This document shows positions 50,921 through 60,073 of a stretch of DNA of 64,000 bases, in pieces. Position 1 is the first letter of the stretch; every line of letters begins with the position of its first letter. Made by a program: the position numbers and the translations under genes. The DNA comes from WSZJ01 sp964590435 (GTDB lineage Bacteria > Planctomycetota > MHYJ01 > WSZJ01). Where the stretch lies: positions 114,011 to 178,010 of the forward strand of contig CAZPWT010000039.1 in NCBI GenBank assembly GCA_964590435.1, in the 5' to 3' direction. Below the pieces are notes generated by a model. It had not been told where the DNA came from, did no database searches, and saw only the letters and a list, made by a program, of their open reading frames with translations.

Positions 50921-52045
50921 ATGAACACCATCACGATGCTGGCGTGGCAACCCCCGAAGTTCTACACGGACATCGTCAACACGCTCGTCGGAAGCGCCTG
51001 GATCTTCGTCGTGCTCTCGACGATCGGGCTCGGGCTCGGCCTCAAGTACTACCGGACGCTGACGAAGCCGAAGATCGCGGGGCCGATCGCCCTCGTCTCG
51101 GCGTTCCTGCTCTTCATCAGCTACTTCGACCCGCAGTTCGCCTCGATCGCCAGCCTTCCCGACAACGTCCCCATCGTCATGATGGTGAGCAGCGTCGGGT
51201 TCTTCGTCTGGCTCGCCTTCCGCCAGATGGCGCTCAACGACGAGCGCATCGAGCAGGGGCTGCCGCCGAAGGAAGCCGAGGCGAAGGAGTCCGAGAAGAC
51301 GTTCGTCTGGCCCGACCTCGTCTACATCGAGCTCATCTGCCTCATCCTGTTCAGCGTCTTCCTGATCCTCTGGTCGCTCGCGCTGAAGGCCCCGCTCGAG
51401 CAACCCGCGAACCCGGCGAAGACGCCCAACCCGTCGAAGGCTCCCTGGTACTTCCTCGGGCTCCAGGAAATGCTCGTCTACTTCGACCCCTGGATCGCCG
51501 GCGTCGTGCTGCCCACGATGATCATCACCGGGCTCATGATGCTCCCGTACATCGACAAGAACCCGAAGGGGAACGGCTACTACACGTTCAAGGAGCGCAA
51601 GTTCGCGATCTCCGTGTACATGTTCGGGTTCATCGTCACGTGGGTGCTGCTCATCTTCATGGGCACCTTCCTCCGCGGGCCGAACTGGAACTTCTTCGGC
51701 CCGTACGAGACGTGGGACATCCACAAGCTCGAGCCGCTGACGAACATCAACCTCTCGGAGATCGTCTATCTCGGGATCCTCGGCACCGGCATGCCCCACA
51801 ACTGGTTCGTCCGCGAGATCTGGGGGATCCTCCTCATCCTCGGGTACTTCGTCGTCGCGCCAGGCCTGCTCGTGCGATTCGTCCCGATGTTCAAGAAGTT
51901 CTACGAACAGCTCGGCATGGTCCGCTACAGCGTCTTCATCGTGCACGTCCTCGTCATGGCCGGCATGGTCATCAAGATGCTCACCCGCTGGACCATGAAC
52001 CTGAAGTACGTCGTCGCCATCCCGGAATTCTTCTTCAACATCTAG
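50921..52045 (+). CDS. cytochrome b C-terminal (subunit IV-like) protein
   Basis: The 374-residue membrane protein has an extra N-terminal part with three helices (about residues 20-105), then a subunit-IV-like region: KAPWYFLGLQEMLVYFDPW, where the quinol-site motif PEWY of subunit IV has become APWY, and four to five further helices. It is longer than subunit IV of b6f complexes (about 160 residues). ATG 50921 is 6 nt after the cytochrome b stop. The b6-type split, with the APWY variant, occurs in several non-photosynthetic bacteria. Confidence 0.9.
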   Translation: MNTITMLAWQPPKFYTDIVNTLVGSAWIFVVLSTIGLGLGLKYYRTLTKPKIAGPIALVSAFLLFISYFDPQFASIASLPDNVPIVMMVSSVGFFVWLAFRQMALNDERIEQGLPPKEAEAKESEKTFVWPDLVYIELICLILFSVFLILWSLALKAPLEQPANPAKTPNPSKAPWYFLGLQEMLVYFDPWIAGVVLPTMIITGLMMLPYIDKNPKGNGYYTFKERKFAISVYMFGFIVTWVLLIFMGTFLRGPNWNFFGPYETWDIHKLEPLTNINLSEIVYLGILGTGMPHNWFVREIWGILLILGYFVVAPGLLVRFVPMFKKFYEQLGMVRYSVFIVHVLVMAGMVIKMLTRWTMNLKYVVAIPEFFFNI

Positions 52046-52066
52046 CCTCCACGGAGCCAGATCCCC

Positions 52067-55000
52067 ATGCCCAAGCCGGCAGATCCGCTGAGCGACACGC
52101 TCTATGACATGCCCACGCTCAACAGGCTCTTCCTCGCCTCCAGTCTCCTCCTGCTCGCCGTCACCGTCTGGATGGCGTGGCAGGACTACGACCGGAACTG
52201 GAAGGGCTACCAGCGCCAGTTCAGCGGGATCGCGCTGAAGAAGGCCGAAGAGGACGCGAAGAAGATCAACGCCGGGATCAACGAGGCTCACGGGCCGGAA
52301 CTGGCTCAGCTCGAGGCCGAGCTCAAGGCGGCGCAGGCGGCGGCCGACGGCAAGCAGGGCGAGATCGACCGCCTCAACGGCGAGCGCGAGAAGAACCGCG
52401 GCCCGCTGGAGAAATCGCTCCAGAAGTTCCAGTTCGACAAGTCGGAAGCCGACACGTTCAAGTTCCGTGCGGAAACGGCGGGCGTCCGGCTGGAAGAAGC
52501 CCGGAAGGAAGCCGCCGAGCTGAAGGCGAAGAACGATCCCCGCGCGGCCCACGCGGAGGCGGAACTCCAGGGGCTCGAGAAGGACCACCAGGCCGCCTGG
52601 GCGAAATTCGACGGCAAGAACCAGGAGACCATCGCTTCCAAGCGCGCCTGGGAAGAGACCGTGACGAAGGACAAGGAGCTCGGCGACAAGATCGACGAGA
52701 TCCACAAGGACGCCGTCGAGATCGAAAAGAAGATCGCCAAGCTCCGCGCCGACCTGATCATGAAGAACCGCCAGATCGCGAAGCTGCAGCCGAGCTGGCA
52801 GAAGGAACTGCTCGCCGCGCCCGGCATGGACTTCATCGCCCCGCCGATCAAGATCGAGCAGCTCATCCTCCCGCACTTCAAGGAGGACCTGAACTTCTCC
52901 GAAGTCTTCAAGGTCGACCGCTGCACGACGTGCCACCTCGCGATCGACAAAAAGGGCTGGACGGTCGCCGCCGACAAGGAGCTCGAGGGGACGCCCTTCA
53001 AGAGCCACCCCAACCTCGACCTCTACGTCGGCGACGCTTCGCCCCACCCGATGTCCAGGTTCGGCTGCACGATCTGTCACAACGGGCAGGGCCGTTCGGT
53101 GGACTTCATCTATGCCGCGCACACGCCGAAGGACGAGAAGCAGGCGGAGGAGTGGAGGCGGAAGTATTCGTGGCAGCCGGTGGCGCACTACGACAGCCCG
53201 ATGCTGCCGACGCCGTACGTGGAGGCAGCGTGCACGAAGTGCCACGCTTCGCAGCACCGCGTGGTGATGGCGGAGAAGCTGAACGAAGGGAAGCGTCTGC
53301 TGGAGAAAGTGGGCTGCTACGGCTGCCACCCGGTCGCCGGGACGGAGGACCTGCGCAAGGTGGGCCCGAGCCTGTACGGCGTGAAGTACAAGGTGACGAA
53401 GGACTGGGTCTACAACTGGATCATGGACCCGAAGTCGTTCCGGCCGACGACGAAGATGCCGAGCCCGTTCTACCTCTCGGAGACGCTGAACGAGAAGGAA
53501 CGGGAAGAGATGGCAAAGCGGTACCAGGCGGAGGCGCAGGGGATCGTGGAGTACCTCTGGGCGAACGAGAACCTGCCGTCGGTGGACAAGGGCGGGTACC
53601 CGGCGCCGCCTGCCGGGGACGTGGCCCGCGGCAAGAAAGTCGTGAACTCGGTCGGTTGCCTCGGCTGCCACGTGATGGACAAGTTCGAGGAGGCGGGCAA
53701 CGAGTACCGCTCGTTCGGGCCGAACCTGTCGGCGGTCGGGAGCAAGCTGAACCCCGGCTGGCTCTACGCGTGGCTCAAGAACCCGAAGCAGTACTTCCCC
53801 CTGACCGCGATGCCCGTCCTGAGGCTGACGGACCAGGAGGCCGCGGATGCGACCGCGTACCTGATGTCGCTCAAGCACCCCGGCAAGTTCGAGGAGCGCA
53901 AGAAGCCCGAGGTCGACGAAGAGGTCCTGAACCGCACGATCATCGACTTCCGCAAGGGCCAGATGTCGATGGCCGAGGCCGAGGCGAAGACCAAGGCGGA
54001 GTCCCTTCAGGACAAGCTCCTCTGGCTCGGCCAGAAGGCCGTCGGCCAGATGGGCTGCTTCGGCTGCCACGACGTTAAGGGATTCGAGAAAACGAAGCGA
54101 ATCGGCGCCGAGCTCACCGGCTCGAACTCGTTCGGGACGAAGGACATCACCAAGTTCGACTTCGGCTTCCACCATGAGCTGCAGAGCGGGCACCACCCGC
54201 TTCCCAACGACCGCATCAACTGGATCCGGGCGAAGCTGGCCGATCCGCGGACGTTCGATGCCGGCCGCATCGTGGAGTTCCCGGACCGGCTGAGGATGCC
54301 GCGGTTCAACCTGACGGAAGAAGAGATCGAGAGCGTGATGACGTACGTGCTCTCCTTCCGTCGCGAGACGGTGAACCCCGAGTACAAGCGGAACCTGTCG
54401 CACCAGGACGAGGTGATCGACCGCGGGAAGCGGCAGGTGACGCTGGCGAACTGCGCGGCCTGCCACAAGATGGGCGTGTGGCCGTCGCGCCTCACGATCA
54501 AGGATGCCGAGGACGCTCCCGGGGAGGTCTGGCAGCAGAAGGTCTACGCGGCGCGGACGATCCTCACGGACGGCCGGCAGGTGGACAAGATCGGCGAGGA
54601 CGAGCTGGCGATCCTGAAGAAGAAGGGAATCGAGATCCTCGCCCCGAAGGGATCGTGGCTGACCCCGTCGCTGGTGTCGGCCCTGTTCGAGAAGGGCATC
54701 ACGTCCGTGCTCGTTTACGGCGAGGGCGAGGGAGGGATCCGCGAACTCGTGAACGTGAACGACGGGGACAACAAGGCGCCGCCGTTCATCGTCGGCGAGG
54801 GCCTAAAGGCCAACCCTGACTGGTTCTTCCGCTTCCTCAAGAACCCGACGGAGATCCGTCCGTGGCTCGCGGCCGACCAGCAGTTCGGCGTTCGCATGCC
54901 GACATTCGGGTTCACGGACGAGCAGGCCCGGCTGGTCGTGGAGCACTTCGCCCACGTCTCGAATGTCCCGTACCCGTTCAGCTACGAGGAGCCGGTCGCG

Positions 55001-55288
55001 GAGGACAAGCGGCCCGGGATGATCGCGGCGGGGAAGAAGGTGTTCGAGGCGAACCAGTGCGGGAAGTGCCACGTGGTGAAAGGCGTGAAGATCTCGACGG
55101 ACACGCCGGCGCCGCGGTTCGCGATCGTGGGAGGGCGCATCCAGCGGGCGTGGTACGAGCGCTGGATCCGCGACCCGCAGGGGATTGCGCCGGGCGTCTC
55201 GATGCCGGCCTTCAGCGAGGACCAGATCAAGCCTGAGGACGTGGCGCCGCTGTGGGAGTTCATCAAGAGCCTGGCCGAGCCGAACTAG
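52067..55288 (+). CDS. octahaem c-type cytochrome subunit of the bc complex
   Basis: The 1073-residue protein has one N-terminal membrane helix (LFLASSLLLLAVTVWMAW), a coiled-coil region of about 190 residues (about 55-250) and eight CxxCH haem sites at about residues 286, 334, 389, 417, 531, 664, 796 and 998. Several sites lie in cytochrome-c-like domains (RLLEKVGCYGCHPV, GKKVVNSVGCLGCH, GKKVFEANQCGKCH). It should take electrons from the Rieske protein and pass them along a haem wire in the periplasm. A single cytochrome c1 is replaced by this much larger chain. A terminator follows. The coiled coil may dock other subunits. Confidence 0.93.
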   Translation: MPKPADPLSDTLYDMPTLNRLFLASSLLLLAVTVWMAWQDYDRNWKGYQRQFSGIALKKAEEDAKKINAGINEAHGPELAQLEAELKAAQAAADGKQGEIDRLNGEREKNRGPLEKSLQKFQFDKSEADTFKFRAETAGVRLEEARKEAAELKAKNDPRAAHAEAELQGLEKDHQAAWAKFDGKNQETIASKRAWEETVTKDKELGDKIDEIHKDAVEIEKKIAKLRADLIMKNRQIAKLQPSWQKELLAAPGMDFIAPPIKIEQLILPHFKEDLNFSEVFKVDRCTTCHLAIDKKGWTVAADKELEGTPFKSHPNLDLYVGDASPHPMSRFGCTICHNGQGRSVDFIYAAHTPKDEKQAEEWRRKYSWQPVAHYDSPMLPTPYVEAACTKCHASQHRVVMAEKLNEGKRLLEKVGCYGCHPVAGTEDLRKVGPSLYGVKYKVTKDWVYNWIMDPKSFRPTTKMPSPFYLSETLNEKEREEMAKRYQAEAQGIVEYLWANENLPSVDKGGYPAPPAGDVARGKKVVNSVGCLGCHVMDKFEEAGNEYRSFGPNLSAVGSKLNPGWLYAWLKNPKQYFPLTAMPVLRLTDQEAADATAYLMSLKHPGKFEERKKPEVDEEVLNRTIIDFRKGQMSMAEAEAKTKAESLQDKLLWLGQKAVGQMGCFGCHDVKGFEKTKRIGAELTGSNSFGTKDITKFDFGFHHELQSGHHPLPNDRINWIRAKLADPRTFDAGRIVEFPDRLRMPRFNLTEEEIESVMTYVLSFRRETVNPEYKRNLSHQDEVIDRGKRQVTLANCAACHKMGVWPSRLTIKDAEDAPGEVWQQKVYAARTILTDGRQVDKIGEDELAILKKKGIEILAPKGSWLTPSLVSALFEKGITSVLVYGEGEGGIRELVNVNDGDNKAPPFIVGEGLKANPDWFFRFLKNPTEIRPWLAADQQFGVRMPTFGFTDEQARLVVEHFAHVSNVPYPFSYEEPVAEDKRPGMIAAGKKVFEANQCGKCHVVKGVKISTDTPAPRFAIVGGRIQRAWYERWIRDPQGIAPGVSMPAFSEDQIKPEDVAPLWEFIKSLAEPN

Positions 55289-55306
55289 GGATCACCGACA
55301 GAACAG

Positions 55307-55333
55307 GAGCCTCCCCCCGGGGAGGCTCTTTTT
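55307..55333 (+). terminator. intrinsic terminator of the bc operon
   Basis: A 10-bp stem GAGCCTCCCC/GGGGAGGCTC with a 2-nt minimum loop is followed by TTTTTG. It lies 18 nt past the cytochrome stop codon. Confidence 0.92.
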
Positions 55334-55501
55334 GTTGGGGCGCGGCAAGGTGGGGGCGGGCCCGGCAGGCGTGCCGCGCTGCGGCCGGGGCTTCCGGGTG
55401 GGGGAGGGGGCAAGGGCTTTGCATCGGATGCTGTAGCCGTGCGGGGACGGGAAGGCGACAATGTTGTGCCCGTCGGCGAAATTCAAGGGACAGGCAGGAA
55501 T

Positions 55502-56419
55502 ATGAGCGACGCGATCGAAGTCAGGGCGCTGGAACGGGACTTCGGCGAGCGCAAGGCGTTGGCCGGGGTGTCGTTCGAGGTGCGCGAAGGGGAGGCGTTC
55601 GGGTTGCTCGGCCCCAACGGCGGTGGCAAGACCACGCTGTTCCGCATCCTCGCGACCCTTCTGCCGCCGACCCGCGGCCGCGCCAGCGTCATGGGGTTCG
55701 ACGTGTCGTCGCAGGCGGCGGACGTGCGCCGGCAGATCGGTGTCGTCTTCCAGTCGACCTCGACCGACAAGAAGCTCACTTCGATGGAGAACCTCCTGTA
55801 CCAGGGCGCGATGTACGGGATGGGCGGCGCCGCGCTGAAGAACCGCGCGTCCGAACTCCTCGCGCGTTTCGGCGTCCTCGACCGCGCCCGCGACTACACC
55901 GAGAAGCTCTCCGGCGGCCTCCGCCGTCGCGTGGAGATCGCGAAGGGCATCCTGCACGCGCCGAAGGTCCTGATGCTGGACGAGCCGAGCGCGGGCCTCG
56001 ACGTCGGCGCGCGGCGCGAGCTGCGCGACGTGCTCGGCGGCCTCAAGAAGGACGGGACGACCGTGCTCTTCACGACGCACTTCATGGAAGAAGCCGCGAT
56101 GTGCGACCGCGTGGCGATCCTGGACCGCGGCAAGATCGTTGCCCTGGGAAAACCCGAGTCGCTCTGCGCGGAGTCGGGGCAGGACGTGATCAAGGTGCGC
56201 GCGAAGGACCCGGAGAAGCTGCGCGCCGCCGTGGCCGCAAAATTCGGCGGCAACGTCGCGCTTCTCGACGGGGAAGTCCGCATCGAGCGGAGCCTCGGGC
56301 ACGAATTCGTGCCGCAGCTCGTGGAGAGTTTTCCCGGGCAGGTCGAGGCCGTGACGGTGGCGAAACCGACGCTCGAGGACGTCTTCGTGCGGCGCACGGG
56401 AAGGGCGTTCAGCGAATGA
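55502..56419 (+). CDS. ABC transporter ATP-binding protein
   Basis: This 305-residue protein has Walker A GPNGGGKTT, the Q-loop in GVVFQSTS, signature LSGGLRRR, Walker B KVLMLDEPSAGLD and the H-loop TTHFMEEA. The C-terminal 90 residues are the regulatory tail common to drug and polysaccharide exporters of the ABC-2 type (ATP-binding subunit CcmA/DrrA-like). ATG 55502 follows AGGAAT. The permease gene overlaps its stop (ATGA). It lies between the bc complex and the oxidase assembly genes, so it may export something needed for cytochrome assembly, but the family is broad. Confidence 0.9.
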   Translation: MSDAIEVRALERDFGERKALAGVSFEVREGEAFGLLGPNGGGKTTLFRILATLLPPTRGRASVMGFDVSSQAADVRRQIGVVFQSTSTDKKLTSMENLLYQGAMYGMGGAALKNRASELLARFGVLDRARDYTEKLSGGLRRRVEIAKGILHAPKVLMLDEPSAGLDVGARRELRDVLGGLKKDGTTVLFTTHFMEEAAMCDRVAILDRGKIVALGKPESLCAESGQDVIKVRAKDPEKLRAAVAAKFGGNVALLDGEVRIERSLGHEFVPQLVESFPGQVEAVTVAKPTLEDVFVRRTGRAFSE

Positions 56420-57171
56420 GCCTCATGGTCCCCGCGATGTCGCTGGCGAAGCGCGAGCTGGTCCGGTTTTTCCGGCAGCGCGGCCGGGTGATCGGCGCGC
56501 TCGTGACGCCGGTGATGTTCTGGCTGTTCATGGGGTCGGGGCTCGGGCGGTCGTTCGGCGGCTCGGGCGGCGACTTCCTGAAGTACGCGTTTCCCGGCAC
56601 GACGACGATGATCCTGCTGTTCACGTGCATCTTCTCGTCGATCTCGATCATCGAGGACCGGCGCGAGGGGTTTCTGCAGTCGGTGATCGCGTCGCCTGCG
56701 CCGCGGTCGGCGATCGTGCTGGGAAAGGTGCTGGGCGGGACGCTGCTCGGGTGGGTGCAGGCGTTCCCGTTCCTGCTGCTGGCGCCGACGGTGGGAATCC
56801 CGCTGACGGCGATCGGGCTGGCGCAGGCGGCGGCGGTGCTCGCGATCTCGGCGTTCTTCCTCGCGTCCGTCGGGTTCTTCTTCGCGTGGCGGTCGGAATC
56901 GGTCGCGGGGTTCCACGCGATCATGAACGTCGTCCTGATGCCGATGTGGCTCGTGAGCGGCGCGCTCTTCCCCCTGGCGGGCGCTTACAGCTGGATGGGC
57001 TGGGTGATGCGCGCGAACCCGATGACGTACGGGCTCTCGGCTGTCCGCACGGCGATGATGCCCGGCGACCCGGGGCCGTTCGGCGTCGGCGTCTCCATGG
57101 CCGTCATCGGCGCGTGCGCCCTCGCCGCGTTCGTCGCCTGCGCCGCGACGATCCACGGCGAGAAGGCCTGA
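56416..57171 (+). CDS. ABC-2 type transporter permease
   Basis: The 251-residue protein has six membrane helices with the ABC-2 pattern: cytosolic start LAKRELVRFFRQRGRVIGALV, then YAFPGTTTMILLFTCIFSSIS followed by IIEDRREGFLQSVIASPAPRS (the coupling loop), ending with NPMTYGLSAVRTAMMPGDPG. It is the partner of the ATPase encoded just before it, with which its start overlaps by 4 nt. Substrate unknown. Confidence 0.9.
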   Translation: MSLMVPAMSLAKRELVRFFRQRGRVIGALVTPVMFWLFMGSGLGRSFGGSGGDFLKYAFPGTTTMILLFTCIFSSISIIEDRREGFLQSVIASPAPRSAIVLGKVLGGTLLGWVQAFPFLLLAPTVGIPLTAIGLAQAAAVLAISAFFLASVGFFFAWRSESVAGFHAIMNVVLMPMWLVSGALFPLAGAYSWMGWVMRANPMTYGLSAVRTAMMPGDPGPFGVGVSMAVIGACALAAFVACAATIHGEKA

Positions 57172-57178
57172 GCCCCGC

Positions 57179-58183
57179 ATGAACCGGGTCGCCCTCGCGG
57201 CGATGGTCCTCTTCTCCGGCGCCGCCGTCGGGCTCGGCGCGTGGGGCGTCCTCCGCCCGCCCCCGGGCCCGCCGCGGGAAAAATCGTTCGCCGCTCCCGA
57301 GTTCACCGTCACCACCCACGACGGCGCCACCCTCCGCCGCGACGACCTCCGCGGCCGCCCCTGGCTCGCCGCCTTCGTCTTCACCCGCTGCACGTCCGTC
57401 TGCCCCATCGTCACTTCCCGCCTCTCCGGCTTCGCCCGCTCCCTCCCGCCCTCCTATCGCATCGTCGCCTTCTCCATCGACCCCGATCACGACACCCGCG
57501 ACATCCTCGCGAAGCACGCCGCCGGCCTCGGCGCCGACGGAAAACGCTGGGCCTTCACCCGATTCGAGTCGAAATCCGAACGCGACCGCGTCGTCCAGAA
57601 GGGCTTCTTCATGGGCCTCGAGGACACCCCCTCCGATACCGCGAACCCGATCGCGCACGCCCCGTACATCGCCCTCGTGGATGCCGATGGCGTCGTCCGC
57701 GCCTGGTACGACTCGACGGACGCCGAGAAGATGGAAGAGCTGCGCCGCGACGCGGCCGCGCTCGGCCTCACGGGCTTCTACGCGATGCCCGCGGTGAACG
57801 CGACGCTCAACGCGCTGTCGGCGGTCCTGCTCCTCGCCGGCCTTTCCTTCATCCGCGCCGGCCGCCGCGAGTGGCACGTCGCCTACGTCCTCGGCGCGCT
57901 CCTCGCCAGCGCCGCGTTCCTCGCCTGCTACCTCTGGTACCACGCCGTCGCCGGCTCCACGCGCTTCTCCGGCACCGGCACCGCCCGCACCCTCTACCTC
58001 GCCCTCCTCGCTTCCCACACCGTCCTCGCTGCCATCGTCCCTCCGCTCGTCGCCGTCGTCGTGTGGAAGGCCGCGAAGCAGGACTGGGAGCGCCACAAGA
58101 AGTGGGCGCGCGTCACCGTCCCGCTGTGGCTCTACGTCTCCGTGACCGGCGTTTCCATCTACTGGTGGCTCTTCCGAACGTGA
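57179..58183 (+). CDS. SCO1/SenC copper chaperone fused to DUF420 membrane domain
   Basis: The N-terminal half (about residues 1-195) is a membrane-anchored SCO protein: AFVFTRCTSVCPIVTSRLSG carries the copper-binding Cys-x3-Cys and FSIDPDHDTRDILAKHA follows as in SCO1. A candidate His ligand lies further on (NPIAHAPYIALVDADG). The C-terminal half (about 200-334) is a DUF420-like set of four helices (LASAAFLACYLWYHAVAGSTRF, RTLYLALLASHTVLAAIVPPL). SCO delivers copper to the CuA or CuB site of cytochrome oxidase, and DUF420 genes are often near oxidase genes; here they are fused. It is followed by ctaA and ctaB. Confidence 0.9.
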   Translation: MNRVALAAMVLFSGAAVGLGAWGVLRPPPGPPREKSFAAPEFTVTTHDGATLRRDDLRGRPWLAAFVFTRCTSVCPIVTSRLSGFARSLPPSYRIVAFSIDPDHDTRDILAKHAAGLGADGKRWAFTRFESKSERDRVVQKGFFMGLEDTPSDTANPIAHAPYIALVDADGVVRAWYDSTDAEKMEELRRDAAALGLTGFYAMPAVNATLNALSAVLLLAGLSFIRAGRREWHVAYVLGALLASAAFLACYLWYHAVAGSTRFSGTGTARTLYLALLASHTVLAAIVPPLVAVVVWKAAKQDWERHKKWARVTVPLWLYVSVTGVSIYWWLFRT

Positions 58184-58237
58184 CCCTCGCCGCCCTTGAC
58201 TCCGCGCCCCCCACCGACTGAAATCCCCACCCAACCC

Positions 58238-59125
58238 ATGACCCACCGCTTCGCCGTCCTGACCGCCGCCGCCACGCTGTTCCTGCTTTTCGTGGGGGGG
58301 CTCGTCACCACGACCGCCTCCGGCGACTCCGTCCCGGACTGGTGGTTCCTCCCCCTGTCGTTCGGCAAGCTCCTCCCGCCGATGATCGGCGAGGTTTTCT
58401 ACGAGCACGGGCACCGCCTCACCGCGTCGGTCGTCGGCATCCTCACGATCGTCCTCGCCGTCCTCCTGTGGCGCTCCGACCCGCGCCCCTGGGCCCGCAA
58501 GCTCGGCCTCTGGGCCGTCGCCCTCGTCTGCGCCCAGGGCATCCTCGGCGGCCTCCGCGTCCACCACGTCCTCGACCCCCGCTTCATCGCCATCATCCAC
58601 GCTTGCACCGCCCAGGCCTTCTTCGGCATCGTCGTCGCCCTCGCCACCGTCACGTCCACGGCGTGGCGGACGGATCCGGTCGAGGAACCGTCGTCCGGGC
58701 TTCCGCGCGTCGCGCTCTTCGCCGCGGCCGCGACGTACGTCCAGATCATCCTCGGCGCCGTGCGGCGGCACACCGGGTGGGGAACGCACGTCCACATGAC
58801 GTTTGCGTTCGTCGTCGCCATCCTCGCCGTCGTCGCGGCGGCGGAATGCCTGAAGCGTGGCCGGTGCCGGCGCACGGCGACCGCGCTCGCGGGGTTCGTG
58901 ATCATCCAGATCGCGCTCGGCTTCTGGACGTGGGCGATCGTCCGCGGCGGTTTCCAGCGCTCGATCGAGTCCCCGAAGGTCCACACCGCCGCGGTCACGC
59001 TGCACCTCGCCGTGGGCGGCTTCCTGTACGCCCTCGCCCTGTCGATCGCGCTTCGCACCGCAAGTTCGGCGCGCGGCCGGGACGCCGTGGCGCCGTCGCT
59101 CACCCCCGCGGGAGCCGCGCGATGA
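58238..59125 (+). CDS. ctaA: haem A synthase
   Basis: The 295-residue membrane protein has the CtaA pattern of two homologous four-helix halves with histidine ligands: VFYEHGHRLTASVVGILT, RVHHVLDPRFIAIIHACTAQAF, GAVRRHTGWGTHVHMTFAF and KVHTAAVTLHLAVGGFL. It oxidises the methyl group of haem O to make haem A. ATG 58238 was chosen to give the usual start; the longer frame upstream is unlikely. Its stop overlaps the ctaB start (ATGA). Presence of both genes means an aa3-type oxidase is used by this organism. Confidence 0.93.
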   Translation: MTHRFAVLTAAATLFLLFVGGLVTTTASGDSVPDWWFLPLSFGKLLPPMIGEVFYEHGHRLTASVVGILTIVLAVLLWRSDPRPWARKLGLWAVALVCAQGILGGLRVHHVLDPRFIAIIHACTAQAFFGIVVALATVTSTAWRTDPVEEPSSGLPRVALFAAAATYVQIILGAVRRHTGWGTHVHMTFAFVVAILAVVAAAECLKRGRCRRTATALAGFVIIQIALGFWTWAIVRGGFQRSIESPKVHTAAVTLHLAVGGFLYALALSIALRTASSARGRDAVAPSLTPAGAAR

Positions 59126-60000
59126 GCGAACCGATCTCCCTCCGGCAGCGCCTCTCCGACGTCGTCACGCTCTCGAAGCCGGGGATCGCCCTCATGGTCC
59201 TCGTCTCCACCGCCGCCGGCTGGTTCATCGGCGCCCGCGGCCGCATCGATGCCTGGTCCCTCTTCGACGTCCTCTTCGGCACCTTCCTCACCGCCGCCGC
59301 CGCCAATGCGATCAACATGGCGATGGAGGTCGACACCGACAAACTCATGAAGCGCACCGCGGGGCGGCCGCTTCCGGCGGGGCGCATGCACCCCAGCACG
59401 GCGATCGCGATGGGGTGCACGTCGTTCATCGCGGGGGTGGTGTGGCTGCTGCTGCGCGTGAATGGGCTGACCGCGCTGATCGCGGCGACGACGGTGCTGA
59501 CGTACCTGTGCCTCTACACGCCGCTGAAGCGCCGCTCGCCGCTGTCGACGGTGGTCGGGGCGTTCCCGGGTGCGCTGCCGCCGCTGATCGGCTGGGCCGC
59601 GGCGACCGGCACGCTGAACTTCGACGCGTGGGTAATCTTCGCGATCCAGTTCTTCTGGCAGCTCCCGCACTTTTTTGCGATCGCGTGGAAGCTCAAGGAG
59701 GACTACACGCGCGCCGGGTTCCCGCTGCTGGCCGTGACCGACCCCGACGGCGGGATGACGGCGCGGCAGATCGTCTTCCAGTCGCAGGTGCTGCTCGTCG
59801 TGTCTCTCATCCCGGCGCTCCAGGGGAAATTCGACGTCATCTATTTCAGCGCCGCCCTCGCGATGGGGATCGCATTCCTGTGGCTCGGGATGCTGTTCGC
59901 GATGGCGCCGACGACGCAGAACGCGAAGCGCGTCTTCTGGGCGAGCATCCTGTACCTGCCGGCGCTGCTGGCGCTGCTGGCGGGGAAGGCGTTGCAGTAG
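59122..60000 (+). CDS. ctaB: protohaem IX farnesyltransferase
   Basis: The 292-residue UbiA-superfamily protein has the first Asp-rich motif in NMAMEVDTDKLMKRTAGRPL (family form NxxxDxxxDxxMxRT), the second in LKEDYTRAGFPLLAV, and about nine membrane helices. It adds the farnesyl group to protohaem to make haem O, the substrate of CtaA. It follows ctaA by overlap, so the two enzymes are made together. Confidence 0.95.
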   Translation: MSEPISLRQRLSDVVTLSKPGIALMVLVSTAAGWFIGARGRIDAWSLFDVLFGTFLTAAAANAINMAMEVDTDKLMKRTAGRPLPAGRMHPSTAIAMGCTSFIAGVVWLLLRVNGLTALIAATTVLTYLCLYTPLKRRSPLSTVVGAFPGALPPLIGWAAATGTLNFDAWVIFAIQFFWQLPHFFAIAWKLKEDYTRAGFPLLAVTDPDGGMTARQIVFQSQVLLVVSLIPALQGKFDVIYFSAALAMGIAFLWLGMLFAMAPTTQNAKRVFWASILYLPALLALLAGKALQ

Positions 60001-60073
60001 CGCGGAAAACGGCGGGTTGAGGCTACGGGAAAGGTTAAGGTAAAGGGGCGCGGCCTGCGGCCGCGCGCCACGC

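Noticed and set aside
49013..54466. 1817-codon minus-strand frame across the bc operon
   Set aside because: It is antisense to Rieske, cytochrome b and octahaem cytochrome genes, and its His/Arg/Glu-rich low-complexity product is typical of a shadow frame in GC-rich DNA.
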